64,000 bases of DNA from Acholoe squamosa. Taxonomy: Eukaryota; Annelida; Polychaeta; Phyllodocida; Polynoidae. Position 1 is the stretch's first letter; the number at the start of each line of letters is the position of its first letter. Location of the stretch: positions 2,525,181 to 2,589,180 of the forward strand of contig OX439035.1 of the NCBI GenBank assembly GCA_949317995.1. Direction: 5' to 3'. Below are positions 24,575 through 36,584 of this stretch, in pieces. The notes beneath the pieces were generated by a model. It was given only the letters and a program-made list of their open reading frames with translations, was not told the origin of the DNA and searched no databases. Position numbers and translations under genes: made by a program.

Positions 24575-24810
24575 TTAGATCTGTAAAGGATCCTTTTTAA
24601 GCATTGTGTTGCGACAGAAGTCTTTTACATTCCTCCAAGGTCTTCCATTCAGAATAGGCTCAGCCCCTATACAGTCATCTACATCTTTCTTGCCAGGAAG
24701 CTTGCTTTGAGAAATAAACTTCCCCAAATGTTTCATCACTGCACTTTTCTCCTCAGTAGACCAAGCAACCCTGATAGAACGTTTGCTCCCTGCCTGTGGA
24801 TCCTTTTGTC
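24575..24810 (-). CDS. Tyrosine-recombinase-like gene, terminal exon
   Basis: The minus-strand frame reads QKDPQAGSKRSIRVAWSTEE, then KSAVMKHLGKFISQSKLPGK, then ILNGRPWRNVKDFCRN, and stops with TAA. From memory, the order W-S/T-x-x-E-K-x-A-V, K-L-P-G-K-x-D and G-R-P-W-x-N-V-K-D-F-x-R-N is the C-terminal signature of a widespread unnamed fish and invertebrate family whose core resembles a tyrosine recombinase. An acceptor GATAAG at about 24811 joins in phase with the exon at 25426-25495; alternatives at AAAAG and CCACAG give shorter exons in other phases. Role unknown. Confidence 0.6.
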
Positions 24811-25425
24811 TTATCAAAAAAGTTTGGTGGTGAAGGATGCTACACCATGTATCTCACTCAATCAAAAAAAAAAATTAAGTTTGATGGGGCTGGAATTTGT
24901 TGGTGATAAAATATGGACAACGGCAACTTGGACCAAATGTACAATTATTGTATATGCAGTGATGTCTTTTGGTACACAGGTACATGAGAATCCTCTGAAT
25001 GAAATTCCATCCTTCCAGCCGATGGGTCACACAGTTTTTTAGACAATTCCGTATGGCTAAACTTAAAGTGATGGGCACTCAGCCAAGCATTAAAGTATGT
25101 CCTTGCTATAGTAAAGAATTTTGAAGAAAAGATTAGATGTTGACTAAATCCTCTTAAGCCTATATACATTAAATAGTTATAGAGTTTGCACTACAACGCT
25201 GTATTACACAGGATATGTAATTCATAGGGCACATATTGCACAGACTCCAGTTTGGGAGATCCTACTGTAGACGTGTAAATACACCCCTAGGACAACAGAT
25301 ACATGCAAAGGAGCAGTCTTGTGCTATAGCCACTCTCACAAACCTTTGCATGTATAATTTTGAGTCTGGGCTGGATCTTTGTTTTTCATTGAAATTCTCC
25401 AATTGTATAAGGGTACTTTATTTAC

Positions 25426-25495
25426 ACACCTTTTGAAATTGCATCTGTTATTGCATCACTGGCATGACCACTCTCTGCAGGGTCCTCTGGGTTTT
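25426..25495 (-). CDS. Tyrosine-recombinase-like gene, linker exon
   Basis: A strong TTTTTTTCAG acceptor opens a frame reading NPEDPAESGHASDAITDAIS, then KG. Donors at AAAG before GTGTGT or at GT before GTAAAT are possible; the second makes a phase-2 end that fits the next exon. It would be an acidic, probably disordered linker between the recombinase-like core and the C-terminal segment. Confidence 0.5.
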
Positions 25496-25806
25496 CTGAA
25501 AAAAAGTAAAAACAATATGTAAAAAGTCATTGATATGTTAGATGGAAATACATTTTAAGCACAGATTATATCATGAATCGGGGCTGGTGTGCCATGCAGG
25601 CATCTTGCACAGCAAGGGTAGAGAAGCTAAAGAGGTCTGGGAAACAAGCTGTACGGATTCAAGTGAACTTCACTAGACTGTAGGTTCAACCTGATACAGT
25701 GCAGAACATACATCTTATCTTACTTCCTTAAGTATACTGAGCCCATTATAAGGTAGTGTATACATAGCCAACATCTGAGTACTATAAGTAAATGAAAGAT
25801 GAGAAC

Positions 25807-25848
25807 CTATGTCACCCAATGCTTCCTCTCTGTCTTCTTCTTCAACTT
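25807..25848 (-). CDS. Possible 42-bp acidic exon of the same gene
   Basis: In one frame it reads VEEEDREEALGDI and ends ATAG before GTTCTC. Its phase-1 end makes a Glu codon with the start of the 25426-25495 exon. The acceptor TTTGGAG has a weak pyrimidine tract. An alternative frame gives a Lys-rich reading, so this is tentative. Confidence 0.3.
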   Translation of the reverse strand, partial: KLKKKTERKHWVT

Positions 25849-26614
25849 CTCCAAATCAGCAATGAAATTCTCTCCATCCACTTTTGCCATTCAGTAAATA
25901 CACAAATATGATTATAAATCCTTAGTTATTAAATGCTGTTCTCTGTTAGATGAAGATATTCAATGTCCCATAAAAATGGAATAAACCCACTTAAGGGTTT
26001 TATCCATTTGTTATTTTTGTAAAGTTTGGAAAGGTTTTATTTTAAAAGTGGTTTGTAAAAGATGATTTTCGTATACCCAATCTTATTTTTCAATGGCTTT
26101 CCAACATTCATGAAGAAAATATTTAAAAAGTGTATTGGTATACATTCTTAACTATAGCACCATTTTTTAACCTAGAAATAAATGCTTTTATAGAATCAAT
26201 TTTTGAAGAAGAGAGAAGTCTCTTCTTAAACAATAGTAAAAACTTAAGCACAAAGGTTTAAGGTTTAAAATGCAAGACAAGTGAGTTATAAATGATAGCA
26301 AATCTATGATTTATTACCCCCAAAATAAAACAAAGTTTATGTGACCATCTGAGTGGTCACCATCCAAAAATGTGAGGTGGGTTGGTGGGGCAGGGGATTA
26401 AAGCCTTTCTGCCCTCTAGAGGACAAAAAATAGCTCACACAAGTTTAAGAGAGGAGGAGTACATGAAGATATTTTCAATAATTTAGCACCCTGCCACAGT
26501 TGAATGATGACTTCTCAATGATTCCACCAGATAAATAACATAAAGTTTCAGATAATAGGCTATCCATTCTATAATTTAATGCAAGGGAAGACATATTTCT
26601 CTCATCTACTCCCC

Positions 26615-26869
26615 TTAATCCACATCAATGTCTATTTCATCTAGGGTCTTTCCTCGGATGTTGCTTAGTCCTCTCTCAGATGCAAATAGGAGTTTTGAGA
26701 CCTTGGTGACCTGAAGACTTTCTTCACCAAGCCTGTAGAATTTACAATGTGTAAGGATATCATGCCCAAGAAATGATGCTAGAATGTCTAGCTCATTATC
26801 TTTGAGGTTGACAATCTGGCTGACTGTGGCAATTTGCTTCCTAAGACCATTAGTGTAGGACTTTTGCAT
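26615..26869 (-). CDS. Tyrosine-recombinase-like catalytic-end exon
   Basis: The frame reads NGLRKQIATVSQIVNLKDNE, then LDILASFLGHDILTHCKFYR, then VSKLLFASERGLSN and GKTLDEIDIDVD. L-R-x-x-x-A, L-G-H-D and a Tyr eight residues after Asp match the order of the box II residues of tyrosine recombinases (R, H-x-x-R/L, Y), though the second Arg is not present. This part belongs directly upstream of the segment at 24575-24810 in the family. A stop follows D-V-D; a GTGGAT donor two codons before it would join other exons. It may be a host gene derived from a mobile recombinase, or a partly decayed copy. Confidence 0.6.
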   Translation of the reverse strand: MQKSYTNGLRKQIATVSQIVNLKDNELDILASFLGHDILTHCKFYRLGEESLQVTKVSKLLFASERGLSNIRGKTLDEIDIDVD

Positions 26870-26871
26870 CC

Positions 26872-26993
26872 AGATTTGGGATGAGGTTCAGTGTTAGACT
26901 GTGGTTGATGAGTCGTCCAAAGGAACTATCCTCAAAAGTGCCATCAATCCTGTTAAAAGTGTACATAATGAAGGTCTCAGGGTTTTTTCACCA
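26872..26993 (-). pseudogene. SET-domain fragment (KMT5-like)
   Basis: The minus-strand frame reads NPETFIMYTFNRIDGTFEDS, then SFGRLINHSLTLNLIPNLDA, and stops soon after. I-D-x-T, G-R-L-I-N-H-S and N-L are hallmark SET lysine-methyltransferase residues (substrate and SAM-binding pseudoknot), closest to the KMT5A type. The following part, normally ending D-Y-G, is missing. The fragment abuts the recombinase-like exon without an intron and in a different frame, so it looks like a rearranged relic. Confidence 0.5.
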
Positions 26994-27290
26994 AAAAAAA
27001 GAAAAATAGTAAGTAAAACAAACATGTAACATTCTCTGGTATTCATAAATTGACAATAAATGCATGCAATATAGCCATATATGTAAAAATTAGGAATGGG
27101 ATCTTGGGAAAAGTATGGGTCTGGTCGTCAGAAAGTGTAAGATTTTGCCCTCGAAGGCCCTGAAAATCTAATTTTCTAATTTCTTTATATAACCTTAACA
27201 AAATTGTCAAGGTACATCTCCTCAGCTCAGAAGACCAAAAAATACCGATCTCGGCCATCCGGTTCCATTGTTATTGCTTGTTTTGTATAA

Positions 27291-27690
27291 TGTAACGTCC
27301 GGTACCAAAATTATGAAATATGGAGGTAATTGAAGTTGCTCTCAGTAATATAAGAATGTCCCATTATGCATAACAAACACATGAAATAACAAGGCCAATA
27401 TGTCTATTGTTGACTTTAATTACAGAATGGAACAAAATTTGCATTATGCATGAACAGTAGACTGCCTCCTACATGATGATAAAAGTACCGGATGTTACAT
27501 AACGTCCGGTACTTTTATCAGAATTATTTCACATAAGCTGCTCTCATGTGGAGACAAATACTGGTAGACACACAATTTCTTCACCAAAGTAGGGGATGAT
27601 AGGGCCCTTCATATGGATAGTAACAAAGATTTTGAAGCTTCATTTTTTCCATGTTTTATAATGATTTAGATTTAGGAACCGGACGTTACA
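27291..27690. mobile_element. 400-bp MITE with central palindrome
   Basis: It begins TGTAACGTCCGGTACC and ends with the near inverse GGAACCGGACGTTACA. A 36-bp palindrome at 27481-27516 is built from the same core (GTACCGGATGTTA, then TAACGTCCGGTAC). The core TAACGTCCGGT thus occurs four times, twice per orientation. No coding capacity. Confidence 0.7.
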
Positions 27691-29100
27691 AATTACAGAT
27701 TTCCATTTTGAAAGACACATTATGAAAGATTCTTACTTAGTAACATGTCCAAACCTCATTGAAATGATACCTATGATCATATACAATACAAAAAAAACTT
27801 TGGGATACTCTATAGAATTCTTTATTAAATACAGGACACTTGTAAAAAATGCAAAAAGTATAAAAAAGAACAAATTTGGCCATTTTTTCACTTCAGCAGG
27901 CTATAAGTCCTAAAGTTTTTGATGGATGACCACAATTTTTTTTTCTGATAGCCCTTAGTGTTCTATATCAAATGAGTCTATGTAAGACAAGCTTGGTTCA
28001 CGACTTCTTTCTCCAGAGCCATAAAAGTCCAAAATGACCCAAAAACACAAAATCTACTGCTTTCTGGCGACCTGACCCGTATACATTCTTGAGAAAAGTG
28101 TATTCTGAATATTTTGAAAGTGTACTCGAATTCCTATCATCAGATTGACTATATAGCTCTCCCTTATATACTCACTTTTTTAAATATATTTTTGATCTCT
28201 TGTAATGGCGCACATGATTGGTGTTTTAAAATCTATGAAACCCTTTCAAAATCCCGACATTGCTGTTGATTGTGGCATTGTAGACATTCATACAGGGGGT
28301 GGGGCTAGCCATCAGTTCTCTATAGGATTTGCGAATTTTGAAAAACCATTGATTAGAAAAAAGGATGTTTTTTTTTTATTTTCAAAAAAAATCTCAAACT
28401 CAGGGTGCGACTTGTACACGGGGTTTTACGGTACTGCACAGGTCCATGCACATATAGGTTATATTTGTTAGAAGGATATCATTATTTTTTTGATATGCAC
28501 ATACCTATATATGCCCTTCACATTCACAAGAATCTTTGGGCAGCTTCGCCCAAAATTGTACATTTTATGTCACTTTAAAATATTGGCTGTATAAGCAGCA
28601 CCATTAGTTTGTGGGGAAGTGGAAAAAGAAATTAAAATGCCACTTTTCTCTAATTAATCAATCTTCAAAGTTACAAAAAATATATGGGGTTCTAGGGAAC
28701 CCTTACACCCGCTGAGGTGCTGGAAGATTTAGGGGAAATATTAGTATGTGTTACACAATCAGTAAGATTTCCATGATAGTATGTCACAAAATGACTCTTT
28801 TCTAATGGCTTCCTTGTGATAGTGCCCCGACCTACATATATATAAAATGTAGATGTAATGTAATGGAACACTGGAGGTGCAAAGGGTGCCAATTTCGTGA
28901 CTATATCAGGTCTTAGAGCTCTGCACCACACTGAGTTCATTGTAGCAGCCAAGAATATTTTTCTTATAGTTTTAGAATCCAATGGCAAACGCTTTTGAGA
29001 CATCATCATGTTGAGGTTGTTTAAATAAGAGCTATATGTACAATTATTTTCACCAGGGGCCAGTCTTTCCTTAGGTTAAAATGTATTAAAATGATACAAA
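27691..29100. other. Non-coding interval, nothing secure
   Basis: It includes CAGGGTGCGACTTGTACACG near 28402, a word seen in dispersed repeats, and a 105-codon minus-strand frame at 28692-29009 that I do not recognise and that has no clear acceptor. Confidence 0.35.
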
Positions 29101-29105
29101 ATAAT

Positions 29106-29254
29106 ATCAGATACGGACCACACATGTGGATGTCCGTATGTCACATACGGATGTCCATATGTTAATTTTAGGATACCACTTGGTACCCCCCCCCCAGCCG
29201 TATTTGATTTACCAACATAGGGACGTATGTGACATACGGACGTCTGTATCTGTC
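29106..29254. mobile_element. Small palindromic MITE-like element
   Basis: The left end CAGATACGGAC and the right end GTCTGTATCTG are inverted copies. Inner palindromes around GTCCGTATGTCACATACGGA and ACGTATGTGACATACGG repeat the same words. A run of nine C lies between the halves. Confidence 0.55.
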
Positions 29255-31646
29255 TGTAAGATAAGGAAAAACAGTGCCCTGTAGCAGGCACACACATTAA
29301 TGGTGGTCAATAAAATGACACATGCTCAAACCTATGTCTCCTTATTCTATTGAAAATATTCAGATGCCAAGATGTATCAGAGTGCACTGAAAAACATTTT
29401 ATGCAATACAGAAGGGTTTTTTCTGGATTATTACTACCGCTGCTGGTGTAATGGGGAAAAAACAGTACTAAAGGTTGTATGTCAAACTTTTTACGTTGTG
29501 GCAGAGGAATTCTCTCAGTAACACTATCATTAGGCCACATTGTCCTTTTATACCTGTATCTATGTCACCATTAGCCCACAAGGTACTGTTTCTGTAAATT
29601 TTCTTGTATAAGACGTGGCTTATACACAATAGTTACATTACCTGTGTCTTATAGGAATTGGCCCAAATCAGGATGTCTCCTATATCTGAGGATTGTACAT
29701 TATAGAATAGCAATACAATTTGGCCCCAGATCTGTTCTGTCCTATATGATTTTGGCTAACACAGGGTCAGTGAACTGGAATATGAAACACCTACAGTATC
29801 TGGGGGGGGGGATATTCGACTTTCTTTACAGCACTTGGGAATAGAATAGTTGTATTGTACATATTCAGAAGTATCTTTCTCTAAAATATCTTTTCTTAAA
29901 TCATAATGGTTAGGGCGTGAGAAGTGTTTGAATGAGACAATGTTCTTTGGAGTGTCACGACAGATACTTTCATTTTAAATACCTCAGGCAATAATAGATA
30001 GCAATATCCATAACCTAAAATCAACTGAATTCCATAGTAATAATGTGTCCTAGTTAGGAAAATTACTCCTTAAAGAGCATTAAGTGCCTTTAATAATTCC
30101 AGAACTGACAATTCTAGACAAGGCTATGATTTTATATTAAGTTTAAGTCATGGAAGGAGGTTTTACATTATTTTAATAGGCCTATTGATGTGAAATGTCT
30201 TTACAAAATGTTGGTATCTATCGTGACATTACAATATATTCATTATATCTACTTGTGTAGAACAATTACTAGGCAAATATCCATATCAATCCACTTATAT
30301 TAGTCATAAAACAGCTTATAATGCAACATATCCAACGAGGATGCTAGGGGTCGAGAGGGTGCAGCAAAGCTGCAAGACCACTTTTTATTTGTAAAACTGC
30401 CAGTTCCTGGACCTCTCTGCCAGTGCCTGGACTGGTGTCTGCCCCCACTTCCCAAAAAACCCTTTATTTCGATCCATTCCTTCCTCAAACCTTCCCTTTT
30501 TCGCCACTGACACTTAAACAGATAGATTTTGGCTGGAGATAGGGCACAGGTGGACTGGTTCAGGCCGAAAAGCTTATTTCGCTTATTCTTTTCCGAAACA
30601 AATTTTTTAGGGGGGCATGTTCTTTAGGGGGACGAAACACCCCAGATTGATACCAAACATTCCATATTCGTGCATATTATTTGCATAATTAGCATAATTA
30701 TGCAGTATCTTGGTACTGTTCAATGTAATATAGATATGTTCCATTGGTCTCTTATAGAATTCATATGCTTGCAAGTATAAACTACTGACTGCATTTAGTC
30801 AATATGTGTTAGTAATTGCTCACTTTTTGTCAGCAATTTTTTCAAGAGGATTTATATAGCAAGCATGCCGTCATTCCTTGTAGAATACACTATGTCACGA
30901 CATATAACAAGGGTATATAAGAGATAGCACCCCATACATTGAGGAAGACATATATCTAGGGGATATTAAGGCTTATGTAGCATTTGGGAACATGTACCAA
31001 CAAATAACAACGTGAAAATAATACTGGAAATACAATTAAACCATATCATATGTGTAGTGTAATCTTTCATTAAGTGGACAGATGTTACATGATATTAAAT
31101 CCTAATCTATTACAATCTACCTCTTATTATCAACACACGAAATGAATTCTCATTTCTTTTCCATTGGGGGAAATGTCCTCAATGCACTGGACCCTGACAA
31201 AATTGCCTTAAAAACTATTATGCCATTCAAAAGGATATGCTATACTTTTGGTATCTGTCGTGACAAGCTGGTATCTTTCATGACAGGGGTGTTATCTGTA
31301 AGGGAATCAGCCATATGGTAGACCAGGGACCCTGGGAGTATTCATACCATAAGGGGGTGGCCTAAGCTACCAAATAGTGGACATTCTTTCTTAATCAGGG
31401 CCTGTGTAGGAACACAAAAAGCTTAATATCTGTTATTACATGACATGTGCACTTACTTATGCGAGTTAGAATATCAATATAAATCATTAATTCCTTGCAG
31501 AAACCAAATGTTATGTTGGTGAATATGACCAAAGGAGAGTAAAATAGAGCCACCTATATGGAAAGGCTGTCCTATACACGATGATTTTTGGTATGCCTGT
31601 AGCTACGTTTCCATTAGCCTATATTGTCCTGTTAGGTCTGTAGCTG
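29255..31646. other. Non-coding interval, nothing recognised
   Basis: AT-rich. A minus-strand frame at 29307-29540 ends near a GT and contains C-x-x-C and two His, but no family could be assigned. No repeat structure stands out. Confidence 0.4.
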
Positions 31647-31950
31647 CACTGAAAACCTAGAAGTTCTGAAACTAGTCAGCAGTGATCACTTTAGGTCCTC
31701 AAGTTGACGATACCTAAAACTACAACTTTAGGTAGTCAAGATGATGACTTTAAGGCATCATCCTGACGACCTGAGTCATCAATATGACGACTCTGTACTG
31801 TCAGTATTGTCATCCTGATGACTCAGGTCGTCAGGATGACGACCTAAAGTCGTCATTTTGACTACCTAAAGCTGTAGTTTTAGGTATCGTCAACTTGAGG
31901 ATGTAAAGTGGTCACCGCTGACTAGTTTCGGATCTTCCATGTTTTCAGTG
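31647..31950. mobile_element. Foldback MITE, copy 2
   Basis: This 304-bp copy starts CACTGAAAACC and ends GTTTTCAGTG, exact inverses. The arms share ACTAGTCAG, GTTGACGATACCTAAAACTA and GACCTAAAGTCGTCA words with copies 1 and 3. It is closer to copy 3 than to copy 1. Confidence 0.9.
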
Positions 31951-33050
31951 TGTGTTATCATTACTACCATAAAACACATGTCATACACCAACCTCAGCCA
32001 TTAGCTGGGGGTAGACTTTTGCTAAAACTTAGAAGCCAGTTTTGACCAAATTTTTTTTAAAAAAGGTTGGTTTGTGACTAGGCTTTTATGGGGGGTCTTG
32101 AATGTCTGAGTTCCTCGATGGCCCCCGGACGTAAAACAAACAAACAAAACATCCACACATGAACATCCTTCTGTCCATCCTTAGTCTTAGTCTCGCAAAC
32201 CCATAACTGAACCCTTGTAGTCCACATGTGATGGGAGTGAGCAGTGAGCCTAAGCCCCCCCCCCCTCCTCAAGCCTAGGAATCCCTAAGCCCACCAAACC
32301 CGAGCCCAAAACCCCACACATGTAATTGATTCATAGACTTTTGTAAAATGTCAAAAGGAAAAAAAAAATTTTTGTTTCTGGTCATCTACACTACATCTGA
32401 AAAAGTATGGCCCAACCTTAGAGACTTTGAAAGGGGTCTAGCAGACAGATAAAATGATCATAGTGTTGGGTACCAAAGTATAGATCGCAGACACCAGCAG
32501 GAGGGAATTTGAGTAAGTTGTAGCGAAGTGGTTGTTGACTGCACCTATTCAGTAATATGCTGCTGACAAACAGACATTCCATGTTCATCCTGTACTTGTA
32601 CAAGCTGTATCTGTTATATGTACAAGATATAGGCATGTATAATCAGAGAACGAGTGTAGCATTATTTTGCTATTCCTAATCCTATTTTATCCCTAATTCT
32701 ATATCTAACCCTACCCCTGACATAACCCTAACCTCTCTTTGCCATAATATCAGCTTGGGGGAGGTAATCTTTGGGGGGGGGGGGGGACTTTACTGGAGGG
32801 GAAATTTCTAGGTGCAGAATTTCGGGTTTGCGAATCCTGTTGGGGGGGGGGGTGCAGGTAATTTCTGTGCACCTGTAGACTTTTTTCATGTATCTACATG
32901 CGTACCCAGGTTTGGTATAGATTTCCAACATTTCCAATATTATAATATTCACTCTTATTGCCCCTCCCCCTAACCCTGGCATATCTCTGATAAGGTGCAG
33001 GAGCCTGGTGACTGGGGCTGCGGTCGTGTGGAGCATAGCAAGCACACTAC
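31951..33050. other. Non-coding interval with G and C homopolymer runs
   Basis: It holds runs of G near 32772-32788 and 32843-32853 and CCCTAACC-like words near 32690-32735. No gene was recognised. Confidence 0.45.
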
Positions 33051-33262
33051 CTGGAGGCCATTTCTTAACACACTATGACTGCTGTCCTTTAAATCGTAGT
33101 GAGAACCTAACAATGCCCTACTAAACCTTATGTAATTACTGCATAGCTGCTTATCGTAGTGAGCAGTCGTAGGGCAGTTCCTACGATAGCCTGGCATATT
33201 CATTGCATTTTTAAATTGTAGTGGCTGTGTGCAGTCGTAGTACATTGAGAAATGGCCTCCAG
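33051..33262. mobile_element. 212-bp MITE
   Basis: The ends CTGGAGGCCATTTCTTA and TGAGAAATGGCCTCCAG are inverted copies, and the similarity continues inward (ACTATGACTGC against GCAGTCGTAGT). Inner hairpins around CGTAGTGAG and CTACGATA are visible. No coding capacity. Confidence 0.75.
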
Positions 33263-33504
33263 ACCACTGTGCTACCATTTGTCATTACTCAACCTGTGCT
33301 TCATCATAATATTGCATTACTATTTCTATCTTTATTTCATTTTTGTTGATGGGGTTGGCTGAAAGCATAGAAAAGTAGGTTATACGTCACTGACCATCAA
33401 AGCTATAATATTAGCTGCTGAAATGTCCTGGTGAATCCACTACATGTTTAGCCCATAGTATATTCTAGGATGTTGCAAAGGATCAAGTATAATAAGCTAA
33501 TAGA

Positions 33505-33610
33505 TGATGAATATCGGGGCCCTAGGGCTGTATATGCTGTATATACCTGAGCCGCGAAGCGGCGAGGGTATATACAGCATATACAGCCCATGGGGCCCCG
33601 ATATTCATCA
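33505..33610. repeat. Near-perfect 106-bp hairpin
   Basis: The left arm starts TGATGAATATCGGGGCCC and continues GGGCTGTATATGCTGTATAT. The right arm is its reverse complement with only a few differences. The loop GAGCCGCGAAGCGGCGA contains its own GCCGC/GCGGC stem. Such a GC-clamped cruciform is unusual in this AT-rich setting. Confidence 0.9.
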
Positions 33611-33699
33611 CCTAATAGGTTTATACCACCATTTCCTCCATTTTGTATCAATTTCTTACCTGAAATCCAAAGAATATAGCCAGGCGAAGATATTTTGTA

Positions 33700-34240
33700 A
33701 GTGCAAGCGACACGGCCCGTGTCCGCTCTGCGCGAAGCCATTGTTTTTGTTCCTTGCCGGGAGAGGTACCGCTGTGTATACAGTCACTTTTCTAGATGAG
33801 TACTCCATACTTGATATGTCCGATATATTCAAAATAAATAAGAATCCATTGATTTTCCAAACCGGTCCGAAATTTTCGGCGTCTTCCTTGCACGACGAGC
33901 GGATGACCTATATCCGCATCCCGGCCACTGACACACTTTCGCCTAACAAGGAGGCGGGTGGGAATGACAGACCGCGACTCGCTTACGATGGAAAAATCAA
34001 TGGATTCTTATTTATTTCGAATATATCGGACATATCAAGCATGGAGTACTCATCTAGAATGTCTAAGGATATGTATGTATTAATTTGAAGACGTGTCATG
34101 GTTAGATTCCATACGAAAAGTGAGTGTGAACACGGCGGTACCCCTCCCGGCAAGGAACAAAAACAATGGCTTCGCACAGAGCGAACCGGGCCGCGACTCG
34201 CGTACGTTGGGAAAATCAATGGATTCTTATTTATATCGAA
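33700..34240. repeat. Nested long inverted repeat
   Basis: Two blocks are mirrored about a centre near 33925. 33730-33777 (GCGAAGCCATTGTTTTTGTT) pairs with 34130-34175, and 33792-33858 (CTAGATGAGTACTCCATAC) pairs with 33990-34057, each with few mismatches. A further direct copy of AAAATCAATGGATTCTTATT lies near 34202. The structure is probably a foldback element; frames inside it (33504-34088 plus, 33983-34357 minus) mirror the repeat and have no known motif. Confidence 0.85.
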
Positions 34241-34410
34241 GAAAATGGAGAAAATTAGCATGCATTCCTCGTCTATGGATCGAAAACTTCTTGGGATTTT
34301 AATATTATAACATGACAAGCTTGGAATCAATACGAAAACTGAATGGAAACGTACCACTAGGACCTCAGGTTAGAATTTATTTATTTTCGCATTGTGTTTC
34401 ATCACCGTTC

Positions 34411-34479
34411 AGTGTGGCGCTATGGCTAAGGCCTTCGCCTACCACCACTGCAGCCGGGGTTCGATCCTCATACGAGTTG
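34411..34479 (+). repeat. tRNA-derived SINE head
   Basis: AGTGTGGCGCTATGGCTAAG carries a good A box (TGGCTAAGGCC), and GGTTCGATCCTC about 30 bases on is a perfect B box. The acceptor-stem halves do not pair, so it is a SINE head or tRNA relic, not a tRNA gene. Confidence 0.6.
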
Positions 34480-36580
34480 GGACGATTTTTCACATTGAAA
34501 CAATGGCGAGGCTAAATTTCTATGTCCGCCAACGTCTCCAAAAATATTCCAAGTCCAACGTGACCCCGAAAAAGTATATACCAAAAATTTCAAAAATGCA
34601 CATGGGTGGTTTCTGCAGAATAATGCACGGTTAAACTGCATATAAACCCACCGGAAGTGCCAAAATCGTGGTATAATCATACATGTACAACTGAGTAAAC
34701 TTGTGTACAAGTAACATAGTGAACTGCGTCATGTGTACAACAGCCGTAGATGCACGAGGGTGGCAGGTTCAGACCCCCTCCCCCTCCTATCTGTATGGGG
34801 AAAGTGCGGCCTACCTTCCCTAGCCCACTTAAAAGGGTCTACAGATCCATTTTGATTAGGCTGTGAGTTCTCTTTCCTATCGCCTTGGATGCATGGTGCA
34901 CATAGGTGCTGGCATCTATTACTCACTCACCAAGTTTAAGCTAACCTGGATAACTATAACCCCGTGGGGGGGGGGGGGTGAAACGTATTGGTACCCACTA
35001 AATAACGTTTTTTTTTGTCTTGCAACGTTATTTGTTGACTGGGTATACAGCCATGCCTGAGTGCAGCAGTATGCAGCATAATGGTATTGCTTTATTAGTA
35101 AAAGATAGCACTATCAACAAAAGAAATTGAACTGATTTATGATATTAATGCTAGATTTCTTAGACTAACCATTGGTATGGTCTGATAGATCAATTTCCCT
35201 TCTAAGTGGCTGTTATTGCAAACACTTAATGTCATGCTGTATTACAGAGAAATTGTGCATATAAAACTGGTGTCTGCTTTAATCTGAGGGTCCAGGTATA
35301 GGCCCACCCATACGTGACGGTTGAGCCGGAGTGAAGGGGTTGGGTGCGGTTTATCAGTGTGACGGAGGTATGCACTGCATGGACACATGTGCATCCTTCC
35401 AGTACACCTGTCAGTTTTCTGCCCCCTCCCCTCTATAGCATAGGGTGAGTGGGTTCAAAAGGAGCATCATTGTGACCAGTTGGTTTGAACCCGGTCTGAA
35501 TAAACATAATCTCTACCTTATGTGTATGGAAATAACGACCAGGAAATTAGCTTTTCAGTGGTATGTAACATCAGAAATATTGTCCCTTAATATCTATTTA
35601 TAGGAAAGGGCAATTGATTTCAAGTCACCTGATCAACCCTGATCAAAGAAAGTTTTTTCAACCCCCCCACCATTTAAGACATTTTAAAGGGCTGGAAATG
35701 AAATAACTTGAACAAAGGGTTTATTATGATAAACAGTGTTTGCGGTGTTAGATATTCCATATGATAGCAGAAATAAATGGATAACTTAATTTTCATTTAT
35801 AGAGATGAAGGGAATGTCCAATATTTTATCCTATTTTAAATTGGTCTATTAGTACCCTATAAGATAGCATTACATCTATCTCTATCATGCCTGTGAACAA
35901 TATAGTAGGAGATATGTGATGTGATGTGTTTGTTTCTTAATTTGGTATAGGCATTTGATTTCAAATTGTATAAGCATACATAGAGCTACAGTGCATGTAT
36001 AGTGGTTCTCACACCCCAGATATCTGTAATCACTGAGATGATAAATGGTTTGTTAAGGGAATAGCTTCATGTCTTATTCTAACACATGTCACTTTCATTT
36101 GAATTCTATCATTTGGTGGTGTAGACCAATACGTCCAAGCACAATGGATAGAATGCAGGTGGGCTAGGGCAGAAATGACAGGTAGTAATACATTAGTCGG
36201 GTTGAGCTTCCTATGCTTCCCACGGTCCCAGTTCCCTGGTCTGGCCTTATCATAGTGAGGATGCGGGGGGAGGGGGGGTAGCGGGGGTAGGGGCTAGTGG
36301 GGGGGGGTGTCATGCTATACTGGCATGGTGCCCTGCCCTGCACTGTAATATCTAGATGCAGCGTTTGCCATAAGAATTTATTTTATGTGAATAACTTCTT
36401 CCCATAGAGAGAGCCAATCGCCACACCCCCAGTGGCGTAACGTGTGCCAATCCACCACAGTGGCCGATCCGGTACCATAGCCTCGTTCCGGGCGCATGCA
36501 AACATTCAAAATGGCGGACCGCCGCTCGTACGGTGAACTACCGTAACGGATTTTGCTAATTTTCAGTTAATTAAAGACTC
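34480..36580. other. Non-coding interval
   Basis: It contains a weak pol III-like B box (GGCAGGTTCAGACCCC near 34764), poly-G runs near 34967 and 36261-36308, and otherwise unremarkable sequence. No gene was recognised. Confidence 0.45.
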
Positions 36581-36584
36581 TAAA

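Noticed and set aside
28692-29540. Minus-strand frames of 105 and 77 codons as host exons
   Set aside because: The compositions are not implausible, but no family, no good acceptors and no phase-compatible junction to the recombinase-like gene were found.
33504-34357. 194- and 124-codon frames on opposite strands
   Set aside because: They mirror each other because they lie on the two arms of a nested inverted repeat.
34411-34479. Functional tRNA gene
   Set aside because: A and B boxes are good but the arms do not form a cloverleaf and no anticodon loop is evident.
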